A DNA stretch of 64,000 nt from Paenibacillus sp. JNUCC32 (GTDB lineage: Bacteria; Bacillota; Bacilli; Paenibacillales; Paenibacillaceae). The DNA lies in assembly GCF_014863545.1 (NCBI RefSeq), contig NZ_CP062260.1, positions 4,101,001-4,165,000 on the forward strand, in the 5' to 3' direction. Position 1 is the first letter of the stretch; the number at the start of each line of letters is the position of its first letter. The notes under the pieces are model-generated. The model was not told the origin of the DNA, did not search any database, and saw only the letters and a program-made list of their open reading frames with translations. The translations under genes were made by a program, and so were the position numbers. Below, piece by piece: positions 54,140-63,316 of this stretch.

Positions 54140-54448
54140 GGAACGGCAGCCAATGCGGGGTCGTTTGATGAAAACATGCCTGCCCATCCGACTATGATCG
54201 GGGCTATTCGCATACAGGCTGCGCAGATCTGAATCCGCGCATGCCGACAAAAAAACCACCGGAGCAACGCTTGGCTGTAAGCCGCTCCGGTGGTTTTGAT
54301 GATGTCCTGATGCCTCTAATTTGTTACATGCGATGACGATGCTATGGATACTTATGGTACCTGCCTATACCTGGTAACCCTTATACGTCCAAACGCGGCT
54401 GCGGGCAGAGAAGAACATGCGCTTCTTCCTCTTGGTGCCACTCTAAGG
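54140..54448. other. Intergenic stretch with one terminator
   Basis: About 309 bp lie between converging genes. The only clear element is the hairpin at 54252-54297. Nothing else was seen. Confidence 0.5.
54252..54297. terminator. Bidirectional terminator between efflux pump and ABC exporter
   Basis: AAAACCACCGGAGC pairs perfectly with GCTCCGGTGGTTTT around an 18-nt loop. The T-run is TTTTTTT on the minus side and TTTT on the plus side. Confidence 0.88.
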
Positions 54449-56311
54449 TTACATGGCGGCGCGCTTCAGCTGTCCATGATATAAGTCGCTGTAGAACCCT
54501 CCCTGCTTCAGCAGCTCATCATGGGAGCCCTGCTCCAGCAGGCGTCCGTCTTTCAGCACCAGGATGCGGTCGGCGGAGCGGATGGTATTCAGACGATGGG
54601 CTATCACGAAGCTCGTCCTGCCTTTCATCAATCGCTGCAGCCCTTCCTGGATCTTGATCTCCGTTACGGTATCGATGCTGCTTGTCGCTTCATCCAGCAC
54701 CAGCATGGAGTGGTTGGCCAGAATCGCCCTTGCGATCGCAAGCAGCTGCTTCTGCCCTTGGCTGATGCCGCTGCCGTCAGGCTTGAGCATTTTGTCATAA
54801 CCGTCCTTCATGCGCACGATGAACGAGTGGGCGTTAGCCAATTTTGCGGCTTCCTCCACTTCTTCGTCGGTCGCATCCAGCCGGCCGAAACGGATATTCT
54901 CACGGATGGTGCCCTGAAACAGGAACGAATCCTGAAGCACGAAAGCCATCTGCGAACGCAGGCTTTCCCTGCGGACCGAAGAAATGTCCCGGCCGTCCAG
55001 GGTAATGCTTCCGCTGTCCGGATCGTAGAACCTGGAGAGAAGCTGGATCAAGGTGGTTTTTCCCGCACCGGTCGGACCGACCAGCGCAATCATCTCGCCG
55101 GGCTTTGCTTCAAAGCTGATGCCTTCCAGGGTGTCCCCGTCTTTATCGTAAGAGAACGAGACTTTGTCGAACTTGACCGCCCCCTCTACGCTCTTCAGCG
55201 TGACGGCCGCTCCTTCATCCTTCGCTTCCACCTCTTCGTCCAGCACTTCGAATACGCGTTCCGCACCTGCAATGGCGGAGAGCAGCGTATTCCATTGGTT
55301 CGCCAGATCGTTCAGCGGTCTCGTAAACTGCCGCGCGTAACTTTCGAATATAATGATGACGCCGATCGTAATATGGCCCTGAATCGCCAGAATGCCGCCA
55401 ATGCCTGCTACGATCGCAAAGCTCAAATTGTTGAGCCCGTTCATCAGCTTCGGAATGAAGCCCGATATGCTCTGCGCCCAGAAGCCCGATAGACGAATCC
55501 GTTGATTGCGCTCATCGAATTCGCGGACCACCCGTTCCTCCTGGGAAAAAGCCTTGATGATTCGCTGCCCGGACAGCGTTTCTTCAATGTAACCGTTCAG
55601 ATCCCCCAGATTGCGCTGACGCTCTTTAAACAGCGGGCCGGTTCGGCGGGTAATCCAGCGCATCCCCATCATCATCAGGGGCACGACCAGGAACGTCAGC
55701 AGCGTAAGCAGCGGGCTAAGCCATAACATGACGGTTAACGTGCCGATTAAGGTCAGCACGCTCGAGAAGATTTGAATGGCCGAGCTGTTGAGCGTCGAGC
55801 TCACGTTCTCGATGTCATTCGTCAGACGGCTCATGATTTCGCCCTGCTGGCGCTTGCCGTAGAACGGAATCGGCAGCCGGTGCAGATGCGTGAACAGATC
55901 CATCCGCATCCGGTACACGGTCTCTTGGGCGATGCCGATCATCCAGACGTTGTGCAGCCAGGTGGTTAAGGCCTGGAGGACATATACGACGGCCAGGCCA
56001 ACCAGAAAGTACAGCCAGGCGGAATCGATGGAGCTGTCGGGATTTCTTACATCATCCAGAAATTTGTCCACCCCGACGCCGAGCAGATAGGGACCCAGCA
56101 GCGCCAGGCCCGAGCTGAACATCACCATCAGCAGCACGAGCGCGAGTTTCCCTTTGCGCCGGGCAAGATAGGTCCATATCCTGGAGAGGGTGCCCGACCA
56201 GTTTTTGGCCTTGGCTTTCGGCTTGCCGCCACGGCTGCCGCCATCCTTGTTCTTGTCAAGATCCAGCTTCGGTTTCGGGTGACGAAACGGTTCAGTGAAT
56301 GCCTTGAGCAT
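54449..56311 (-). CDS. Heterodimeric ABC exporter subunit with canonical catalytic site (BmrD/YheH-like)
   Basis: This 620-residue half-exporter has a basic N-terminal extension, six helices and an ATPase. Walker A is VGPTGAGKTTLIQLL and the signature is ISQGQKQLLAIARA. Walker B is MLVLDEATSSID with the catalytic Glu. It is coupled to the upstream subunit by a 20-bp overlap. The ATG at 56311 follows AGGAGG at 9 bp; an ATG at 56344 is less likely. The pair resembles BmrC-BmrD of Bacillus, a multidrug exporter. Confidence 0.9.
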   Translation of the reverse strand: MLKAFTEPFRHPKPKLDLDKNKDGGSRGGKPKAKAKNWSGTLSRIWTYLARRKGKLALVLLMVMFSSGLALLGPYLLGVGVDKFLDDVRNPDSSIDSAWLYFLVGLAVVYVLQALTTWLHNVWMIGIAQETVYRMRMDLFTHLHRLPIPFYGKRQQGEIMSRLTNDIENVSSTLNSSAIQIFSSVLTLIGTLTVMLWLSPLLTLLTFLVVPLMMMGMRWITRRTGPLFKERQRNLGDLNGYIEETLSGQRIIKAFSQEERVVREFDERNQRIRLSGFWAQSISGFIPKLMNGLNNLSFAIVAGIGGILAIQGHITIGVIIIFESYARQFTRPLNDLANQWNTLLSAIAGAERVFEVLDEEVEAKDEGAAVTLKSVEGAVKFDKVSFSYDKDGDTLEGISFEAKPGEMIALVGPTGAGKTTLIQLLSRFYDPDSGSITLDGRDISSVRRESLRSQMAFVLQDSFLFQGTIRENIRFGRLDATDEEVEEAAKLANAHSFIVRMKDGYDKMLKPDGSGISQGQKQLLAIARAILANHSMLVLDEATSSIDTVTEIKIQEGLQRLMKGRTSFVIAHRLNTIRSADRILVLKDGRLLEQGSHDELLKQGGFYSDLYHGQLKRAAM

Positions 56312-58034
56312 GATGCTGCGCCTCCTCTCCATACTGGGATTCATAGATGCGTCGATACAGAGCGGAGCTTTTCATCAAAGCGTCATGATTCCCTTTTCCG
56401 ATCAAACGCCCGTCATCCAGCAGCAAAATCAAATCCGCCGAAGTGGTCGAGCTGATCTTCTGCGTAATCAAAAACGTCGTGCAGGATAAATCCTTGAGGG
56501 CATCCAGCAGGGCGCCTTCCGTTCGGACGTCAAGAGCGCTGGTGCTGTCGTCCAGAATGAGGATGGCGGGCTTTCGCACGAGCGCCCGCGCAATCGACAG
56601 GCGCTGCTTCTGTCCGCCGGACAAATTGACCCCGCGCTGGCCCAGCATCGTGTCATACCCGTTAGGCAGATGCTCAATGGTCTCATGAATCTGAGCTCGG
56701 CGAGCCGCCTCCTGAATTTCTTCCATCGTTGCATCCTCGCGTCCCCAAGCAATATTCTCCCGCACCGTCCCGGAGAAGAGCAGCACTTCCTGCGGCACAT
56801 AGCCGATGCTGCTGCGCAGGTTCACCTCATCGATCGACGCGGCGTCCACGCCGTCTACGAGCACGGTCCCCTTCTCTTCCTCGTAAAGCCGCGGAATCAG
56901 CTGGACCAGCGAGGATTTGCCGGAACCCGTGGCTCCCATGATGGCGATGCGCTCGCCGGGCTTCGCTTCAAAGGAAATATCCGTCAGGACGTCGATGTCG
57001 CTGCCCGGATAACTGAAGCTCACTTGCTCGAATTTGACGCCCCCCTGAATATCCACTTTTCCGGCTTGGTCCTTGTTTGCGCCTGCCGCCGTATCCTCCG
57101 TGCCCAGCACCTCCTGCGCACGCTGGGCGGAAGCCCGTCCGCGGGAAAAGGCAACGACGACCCAAGACAGGGCTGACATGGCGCCGATGCAGCGCAGGGA
57201 ATAGTTGACGACGGCGACCACCTCGCCGACGCTGGCACTGCCGGACGCAATATCTTTGCGGCCGAACCACAGGACCGCCATGATCCCGGCGTTCATGACG
57301 AGGAGAATAAACGGCATCGTGGTCTCCGTTAATCGCAAGGTCGAGACGGTGGTGCTCATCAGCTTGCCGGAGGTACGGGCAAAGCGCTCAATTTCATGGC
57401 CCATGCGCACGAATACGCGGATCAATCGAATCCCGGTCAGATTCTCCTGGATGACGCCGTTCACCGCATCCAGCCGCTGCTGGACGCTGCGGAACGCATC
57501 GGCAGCCCGCTTCATGATCCAAGCGATGAAAATAAACAATACGGGCACGGTCAGCACAAGCAGCAAGCCCAGCTTCACATTCACGACCAGTGCCATGATA
57601 ATGCTGCCGAGCACCACCAGCGGAACGCGCGTCATGAACCGCAAGCCCATGAACACCGTGTCCTGAATCTGGGTGACGTCACCCGTAAGCCTGGTAATCA
57701 ACGATGAAGTGGCGAACCGGTTAAATATCGAATAAGAGAAAGACTGCACCTTGTCATACAATTGATCGCGAAGATCATAACCGAGCCCCTGACTCGTATG
57801 CGCCGCAAAAAAAGAGCTGGATATCCCGGCGATGAAGGCTATAATAGCGCTTCCAGTCAAAACGGCTCCCCACATCCATACGACGGACATGTCCTGCTTC
57901 TGTATGCCGTCGTCGATGATTTTGGAGATAAGCAGCGGCTGAATCAGCTCGACGGTGAGCTCGATCAGCATCATGGCAAGTGCCGCAATCGCTGCAACGC
58001 GGTACTTTTTCAAGATCGAGAAGACAATTCCCAT
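56292..58034 (-). CDS. Heterodimeric ABC exporter subunit with degenerate site (BmrC/YheI-like)
   Basis: This 580-residue half-exporter has six helices and an ATPase. Walker A is MGATGSGKSSLVQLI and the signature is LSGGQKQRLSIARALV. Walker B reads ILILDDSTSALD, with Asp where the catalytic Glu belongs. That matches the degenerate site of BmrC-type subunits and supports an asymmetric heterodimer with the next gene. The ATG at 58034 lies 7 bp after GGAGG; the ATG at 58040 is too close. The leader region holds a hairpin and a five-codon ORF. Confidence 0.92.
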   Translation of the reverse strand: MGIVFSILKKYRVAAIAALAMMLIELTVELIQPLLISKIIDDGIQKQDMSVVWMWGAVLTGSAIIAFIAGISSSFFAAHTSQGLGYDLRDQLYDKVQSFSYSIFNRFATSSLITRLTGDVTQIQDTVFMGLRFMTRVPLVVLGSIIMALVVNVKLGLLLVLTVPVLFIFIAWIMKRAADAFRSVQQRLDAVNGVIQENLTGIRLIRVFVRMGHEIERFARTSGKLMSTTVSTLRLTETTMPFILLVMNAGIMAVLWFGRKDIASGSASVGEVVAVVNYSLRCIGAMSALSWVVVAFSRGRASAQRAQEVLGTEDTAAGANKDQAGKVDIQGGVKFEQVSFSYPGSDIDVLTDISFEAKPGERIAIMGATGSGKSSLVQLIPRLYEEEKGTVLVDGVDAASIDEVNLRSSIGYVPQEVLLFSGTVRENIAWGREDATMEEIQEAARRAQIHETIEHLPNGYDTMLGQRGVNLSGGQKQRLSIARALVRKPAILILDDSTSALDVRTEGALLDALKDLSCTTFLITQKISSTTSADLILLLDDGRLIGKGNHDALMKSSALYRRIYESQYGEEAQHHAQGIH

Positions 58035-58053
58035 ATGCATTCCTCCGAGTGTC

Positions 58054-58100
58054 GAAGACCCTTATCCTATTTCTTACATCATTTACCCACAGGTCTTCAT
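58054..58100 (-). promoter_or_regulatory. Leader hairpin with short ORF upstream of the ABC exporter
   Basis: On the minus strand GAAGACC and GGTCTTC pair perfectly across ~31 nt, ~20 bp before the exporter start. The 5' arm contains an ATG opening a five-codon ORF (MKTCG then TAA at 58083). No ribosome binding site precedes it. Bacillus bmrCD is controlled by leader-ORF attenuation, so a similar device is possible but unproven. Confidence 0.3.
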
Positions 58101-58256
58101 GTAGTAGCAATATTAGTTCGTACAATGGCTGGATATGTCTATTATAATATATTTTCTCCTAGATCTTGCCGGCGGATGAAAATTATCGCCGGAAATCGCA
58201 TTCCAATACCTCTTCACGCATGGCGGCAACATAAAAACCAGGATGAACAGGCAGCG

Positions 58257-58304
58257 AAAAAGAGAGCCCGTTCACAAGGATCGTCTCCCGCGAAAATGGC
58301 TCTC
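58257..58304 (-). terminator. Terminator of the FtsX-type operon
   Basis: On the minus strand GAGAGCC and GGCTCTC pair across a ~29-nt loop, followed by TTTTTC. It lies ~15 bp past the permease stop. Confidence 0.6.
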
Positions 58305-58320
58305 ATGCCTTAACTATATG

Positions 58321-61300
58321 TTATTCCACGGACTTCAGCGCTTCGATCATGTCGATCCGCTTCAGCTTGTAATGCATGGAAGCCATGACGATGGCCGAGA
58401 ACAGCAGCGTCAGCAGCGCCGCGTAGCCATAACTGATTTCATGGATGGTGGGACTGAACATCATCGCATCCACTTCTGCGGTCAGTAGCACGAAGCGGTG
58501 CAGGAATATGCCTGCCAGATTGCCCGCTATGATCCCGAGCACGGTCAGGATCATGTTTTCGCGATAAATGTACATGGTTACTTCCTTGTCGTAGAAGCCA
58601 AGCACCTTAATTGTCGACAGCTCGCGTATCCGTTCGGATACGTTGATATTCGTCAGATTGTACAGCACGACAAACGCGAGGGCCGCAGCGGACACAATGA
58701 GGACGACCACCACGACGTTCATGCTGTCCATCGTATCGCTGAAGGCGTCGCTCACGCCGCTCGTGAAACTCACCATGGCGACCCGTTCGCTTGCGGTTAG
58801 CGATTCCCCGAGCCGATCCTCCCACCCCGGATCCTTACGGTCATAAGTCAATAGCTGGCTGTTCGCTTCGGGCGCTGCGTCAAAAATGTCTTCGTAGTAT
58901 TTCGGCGTCATGTACACGTAGTGCAAGGCATAGTTCTCCGTAATCCCCGCCACGCGCATTTCAAAAGGTTCATTATCGCTGTTCTGAACCGTGAATGTGC
59001 TGCCAATGCCGAGATCGAACAGCTTGGCCAGCTTCTCGGTAATGATCGCGCCGTCATCCGTCAGCGACAGCGTCTGCTCCTGTTCGCGGGGCTTCAGCAC
59101 GATAAACGAATCGATCTTCTCCGGCGATTGCGGCACGAACAAATTCACATCCTGGCCGTTCACGCCGGGGGCCGCCGCGGTCATCGCCTCCTGGGTCACG
59201 TTCAGGATTCCCGTAATCTCCGGAACTCCCGCTAGGCGCTTGTTATAGTCCTCCAGCCCGCCGCTCTCGCCGTTATCTTCTTGGAATACCACGGTCGCCT
59301 GGTGCTGCATGATTTTGCCGTATTGCATCGGCGCGATATCCCCGATGGAGTCCTTAAGACCGAAACCGGTCAGAATGAGGGCCGTGCACCCGGCCACGCC
59401 GCAGACCGTCATGAACATCCGCTGCTTGTAGCGGAAGAGATTTCGCGCGGTTACTTTTCCAATAAAGCCGAGCCGGTTCCACACCCATGGCACTCGCTCC
59501 AGCCATATGCGGGACCCGTTTTTGGGCGCCCTTGGACGCATCAGGACCGAGGCGTTGCTTCGAAGCTCCACCCGCACGGCCACATAAGCCGTCATGGTGG
59601 TACAGAGCACAGCCACGACAACCGAGACGATGCTATAGCTGAGATAGAAGCTGGTTCTTACATCGGGCAGATTATACAAAGCGCCGTAAGCATCATAGAT
59701 GATGGCGGGAAACAGGGTAAAGCCGACGGCCAGTCCGGCAGCCGATGCGGCAACGCTCGCCAGCGTCGAATAGACCAGAAACTTTTTCACCACGTCCCGG
59801 TTGCTGTAACCGAGGGCTTTCAGGGTTCCGATCTGCAGCCGCTGCTCCTCAACCATCCGGGTCATCGTCGTCAGACTGACGAGGGCCGCGATCAGGAAAA
59901 AGAAAACCGGGAACGCGGTCGCAATGGAAGATAAGCGGTCCGCGTTATCGCTGTACTCGGTATATCCCGGGTTGACGCTGCGGTCCATGACATAGACCTT
60001 GGGAAGCTCAAGCTGATCCAGCTCCTTCCGGCCCTCGGCCACTTCCTTCTCGCCGTCGGCGATCTCCCGCATAGCCTTTGCTTTTTCCTCTTTGAATTTC
60101 TCCTGACCTTCCCGGTAGTCCGCCTGTCCTTGGGCAAGCTCCGCTTTCGCATTCGCGAGCTTGGCTTCCCCCTCCCGTCTGGCGGCTGCAAGCTCTTCGG
60201 TTCCTTGCTTCAACGAAGCCTCGCCCTGCGCGAGCTGACGCTCGGCTTCCCGAAGCTTAGCCTGCCCGTCCTTCAGCTCTGCTTCGCTTGCATCCAGCTT
60301 CTGCTCAGCCTGATCCAGCTGCAGCGAAGCCTCGCCCAGGCCACGCTGGAACGCGGAAGCCGCCTGTCGCAAAGCAGCGCCGTCCAATGCGCCGTCCATG
60401 AAGCCGCCGACGGCGACCGCTAGTTTCGGATCGGCTGACTGAGCTGCCGAGAGCAGCTCTTGCCTCTGCTCGTCAGGAATGACCTCCGGGTCCAAGCCGG
60501 AGATTTGCTGCAGCGCCTTCGCCAATTGCTGTCCTTGTGCCAGCTTCGGCGCAAGCTCCGCCTTTTGCTGATCCAATTGGCTCTGACCCGTCTTGAGCTG
60601 ATTCCGGCCCTGTTCCAGCTTCTGCTGATTGCGTTTCAGTTCCGCTCTGCCTTGCGAAAGTTCTTTTTCCGCCGCATCGAGTTTAGCCTGCCCTTGCCCC
60701 AGCTCGGCCTGAAGCTTGTTCACCCCATCGCGGTACGCTTGCTCGCCTTCATTCAGCTTGAGCCTGGCATCCGTTAACACCTGCTCCGCATCGGCAAGCT
60801 GCCTCTTGGCATCCTCGATCTTGCCCATCGCCTCGTCCAGCTTCTTCTGCCCTTCTGCACGGATTTCCGCCAGCCGCTCCTGCGGCATGGCCTCCAGCGC
60901 CAGTTCAACCGCTTCTTTGTGCCGGCTGATTTTATCGTCATACTCGGCTGTATAAGGAGCAGGTTCCGCCGTGTCTTGAAAGGTCATATAGACTTCCGTA
61001 TAAACAGGCAGTTTAAAATCCTTCTCCGGAATAACGGCAAATACATCCGCCGTCCCTTTGCCGATACCGCTCGTTCCCCGGCTCATGCTGCTTATGAACA
61101 GCGGGCTTTTCGCTCTTCCCACGACCGTGTACGTCAGATGATCAAACGTTTCCCCCAAATCCACTTCCTGATCCGGATTGGTAAAGGTGACCTGATCCCC
61201 CAGTTTAAATTCGTTTCCTCTTTCTCCTGCATCGATGACGATTTCGCCTGCTGCCTCTGGCATTCGCCCCTCTGTAAGCACATATTGATTCAGATTATTT

Positions 61301-61635
61301 CCTGGGTCATAGGAGAGCACCTTCGCGATCCGCCCGCTGTCGCCGAGAAATACGTCCGCGCCGTAGCCCGGTTGAACCGCATCCACGCCGGCAACCCGTT
61401 TCAGCTTTTCAATATCGCTTGGTTCGAGACCCAAGGTCGATTGAACCTTAAGGTCCATCAGTTTTAAATCCTTATAGTAGTGATCCGCCGTATCCAGCAT
61501 ATCCGGCCCGGTGGCCTTGATCCCCGCGAAAAAGCCAACGCCGAGCATAATAATCGCAAAAATGGACAGAAACCGTGCCTTTGTACGCGATATTTCCCGG
61601 AAAATATCAGTCCATAACGCTTTCTTCTTCATCAT
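58321..61635 (-). CDS. FtsX-type ABC permease with long coiled-coil insert
   Basis: This 1104-residue permease begins DIFREISRTKARFLSIFAII with the first helix. A MacB-like periplasmic domain follows (~50-250). Then comes an insert of ~300 residues rich in Lys/Leu/Ala/Gln/Glu heptads (RQLADAEQVLTDARLKLNEG, AKLDAAEKELSQGRAELKRN). A first FtsX core (VFFFLIAALVSLTTMTRMVE, ending near NASVLMRPRAPK), a second outer domain and a second FtsX core complete it. The ATG at 61635 follows AGGGAGA. Permeases of this kind move lipids, peptides or signals; the insert is probably extracellular. The ATPase precedes it. Confidence 0.85.
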   Translation of the reverse strand: MMKKKALWTDIFREISRTKARFLSIFAIIMLGVGFFAGIKATGPDMLDTADHYYKDLKLMDLKVQSTLGLEPSDIEKLKRVAGVDAVQPGYGADVFLGDSGRIAKVLSYDPGNNLNQYVLTEGRMPEAAGEIVIDAGERGNEFKLGDQVTFTNPDQEVDLGETFDHLTYTVVGRAKSPLFISSMSRGTSGIGKGTADVFAVIPEKDFKLPVYTEVYMTFQDTAEPAPYTAEYDDKISRHKEAVELALEAMPQERLAEIRAEGQKKLDEAMGKIEDAKRQLADAEQVLTDARLKLNEGEQAYRDGVNKLQAELGQGQAKLDAAEKELSQGRAELKRNQQKLEQGRNQLKTGQSQLDQQKAELAPKLAQGQQLAKALQQISGLDPEVIPDEQRQELLSAAQSADPKLAVAVGGFMDGALDGAALRQAASAFQRGLGEASLQLDQAEQKLDASEAELKDGQAKLREAERQLAQGEASLKQGTEELAAARREGEAKLANAKAELAQGQADYREGQEKFKEEKAKAMREIADGEKEVAEGRKELDQLELPKVYVMDRSVNPGYTEYSDNADRLSSIATAFPVFFFLIAALVSLTTMTRMVEEQRLQIGTLKALGYSNRDVVKKFLVYSTLASVAASAAGLAVGFTLFPAIIYDAYGALYNLPDVRTSFYLSYSIVSVVVAVLCTTMTAYVAVRVELRSNASVLMRPRAPKNGSRIWLERVPWVWNRLGFIGKVTARNLFRYKQRMFMTVCGVAGCTALILTGFGLKDSIGDIAPMQYGKIMQHQATVVFQEDNGESGGLEDYNKRLAGVPEITGILNVTQEAMTAAAPGVNGQDVNLFVPQSPEKIDSFIVLKPREQEQTLSLTDDGAIITEKLAKLFDLGIGSTFTVQNSDNEPFEMRVAGITENYALHYVYMTPKYYEDIFDAAPEANSQLLTYDRKDPGWEDRLGESLTASERVAMVSFTSGVSDAFSDTMDSMNVVVVVLIVSAAALAFVVLYNLTNINVSERIRELSTIKVLGFYDKEVTMYIYRENMILTVLGIIAGNLAGIFLHRFVLLTAEVDAMMFSPTIHEISYGYAALLTLLFSAIVMASMHYKLKRIDMIEALKSVE

Positions 61636-61645
61636 CGATGTCTCC

Positions 61646-62347
61646 CTACCACTCAATGCTGTCTACGGAAACGGGATTCGGATTTACCACCGTCTTCCGA
61701 ACCTTGGCATTATTGATCTCAATGATGCGATCGGCCATCGGTGCCAGGGCAGAATTATGCGTAATGACGATAACGGTCGTTCCGGTGAGGATGCAGGTAT
61801 CCTGGAGCAGCTTGAGTACCTGCTTCCCGGTATGGTAATCAAGCGCACCCGTGGGTTCATCGCAGAGAAGCAGCTTCGGCTGCTTGGCAAGCGCCCTGGC
61901 AATCGCCACCCGCTGCTGTTCGCCGCCGGACAGCTGTGCCGGAAAATTGTTCAGGCGCTGCTCCAGGCCGACATCCCGCAGCACTTGTTCGGCATCCAGA
62001 GCTCGGGGCGAAATCTGCGAGGCTAATTCCACGTTTTCTTTTGTCGTCAGATTGGGAACCAGGTTGTAAAATTGGAACACAAATCCGACGTCATTGCGCC
62101 GATATCCCGTCAGCTCCTTGCTGTTAAACTTGGCTATGTCCGTTCCATCCACCAGCACTTGCCCCTCATCGGCGGTGTCCATGCCGCCCAATATGTTCAG
62201 CACCGTGGATTTTCCTGCGCCGCTGGGACCGACGATAATCGCGAACTCGCCCTTTTCGATCTCCAGGTTGATTCCGTCGTTGGCTACAATGGTGGTCTCG
62301 CCCATCCGATAGCGCTTATATCCATCCTTAATGCTCACAAAAGCCAT
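61646..62347 (-). CDS. MacB/LolD-type ABC ATPase
   Basis: This 233-residue ATPase has Walker [18 protein letters not shown], signature [18 protein letters not shown] and Walker [13 protein letters not shown]. The ATG at 62347 follows GGAGTGGAG; in-frame ATGs upstream (62368, 62416) are less likely. It ends 10 bp before the FtsX-type permease start, so the two form one exporter or mechanotransmission unit. Confidence 0.93.
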   Translation of the reverse strand: MAFVSIKDGYKRYRMGETTIVANDGINLEIEKGEFAIIVGPSGAGKSTVLNILGGMDTADEGQVLVDGTDIAKFNSKELTGYRRNDVGFVFQFYNLVPNLTTKENVELASQISPRALDAEQVLRDVGLEQRLNNFPAQLSGGEQQRVAIARALAKQPKLLLCDEPTGALDYHTGKQVLKLLQDTCILTGTTVIVITHNSALAPMADRIIEINNAKVRKTVVNPNPVSVDSIEW

Positions 62348-62670
62348 GTTACTCCACTCCCAACTCATCGTTGCCTTATCGGCCTGGAACGTTATGTAGA
62401 AAATTAGGTAACCCAAGCGGTCTATAAGCGCGTCAGCTGCAGATGGTCAATGTCTATACGGATACGTACTGCGGCGTCTGCCTAAACCTGTGCAGCGGAC
62501 TATTCTATTTGCGTGTTCTTCGTTGTTAGATTCACTTGTTTGGCTTGTCCTGATCCGTGAATCCATCCTTAAAACCAGTGTAGCATAAACAAATCCGCCA
62601 ATGAAAACGCTGAACCGCCCCAGACGGCTAAGTCACAGAATGTTCCAAATTCGGCATGCACGAACGGCAC
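62348..62670. other. Intergenic stretch, no gene seen
   Basis: About 320 bp lie upstream of the ATPase gene. I see no supported ORF or RNA. A promoter for the ATPase/permease pair should lie here but is not obvious. Confidence 0.5.
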
Positions 62671-62699
62671 AAAAAACGCTCCTTCACCCGGAAGAAGCG
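62671..62699 (-). terminator. Terminator of the right-end operon
   Basis: On the minus strand CGCTTCTTC pairs with GAAGGAGCG (one G-U) around a 5-nt loop, followed by six T. It lies ~30 bp past the stop of the hypothetical gene. Confidence 0.8.
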
Positions 62700-62725
62700 C
62701 TTATAATAAAGCCATGATAAACATC

Positions 62726-63316
62726 CTATGATTTCCAGAAGATCGTCCGGTCCTCCGCACGAAGCTTCGTTACGAAACCGGAAGGGTCCTGAGCCGTGTA
62801 CTCGATCGAATCCACGATCCATCTGCCCCCAGCGTGCTTGTATTGAATCGTGGCCAATCCGGTATCCCGGAGACGATGCTCGCTGGTTCCCGTCTCATGG
62901 CTCGCGTCGGTCATGAGCTTAAAATAGGGATCGATCCGTTTGACTTCTTGAGCAAGGGCTTCTCCTGGAACCAAAACATCAAACTCGCTCCGCTCCGGGA
63001 GGCGGCTAAGCCGCCATTGATCCGTGAGATGTCCACCTCGGGGATAAAAGAACGAAACCAGCTTGCTGCCATCCGCCATTTCGTGAATTTCATACGTATA
63101 GTCCCGTTCTTTTCTTACGATATCCGGTTTGCCGTATTGGCTTTCTACTGTATATGAATCCGGGGCATACGACATTAGCAATCGATATAAAAAAGGAATG
63201 TTGATCTCGTTCTGAAGCGTAATATCCTCATCGGCTTTTCCGGCACAAAGCAGCAGGAGGACTAACAATGCCGCGATTGCACCCAAGCGCAATCCTGCTG
63301 CCCGAGCTTTAAACAC
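62726..63316 (-). CDS. Hypothetical secreted or anchored protein
   Basis: This protein of about 196 residues has an N-terminal helix (AIAALLVLLLLCAGKADEDI) that may be a signal or anchor. I do not recognise the rest. It is mixed alpha/beta, with YTVESQYGKPDIVRKERDYT and a C-terminal segment GLATIQYKHAGGRWIVDSIE. The GTG at 63316 has GAGGA upstream and overlaps the previous stop by 8 bp; the ATG at 63337 would overlap by 29 bp. It is coupled to the C45-type gene. Confidence 0.65.
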   Translation of the reverse strand: MFKARAAGLRLGAIAALLVLLLLCAGKADEDITLQNEINIPFLYRLLMSYAPDSYTVESQYGKPDIVRKERDYTYEIHEMADGSKLVSFFYPRGGHLTDQWRLSRLPERSEFDVLVPGEALAQEVKRIDPYFKLMTDASHETGTSEHRLRDTGLATIQYKHAGGRWIVDSIEYTAQDPSGFVTKLRAEDRTIFWKS

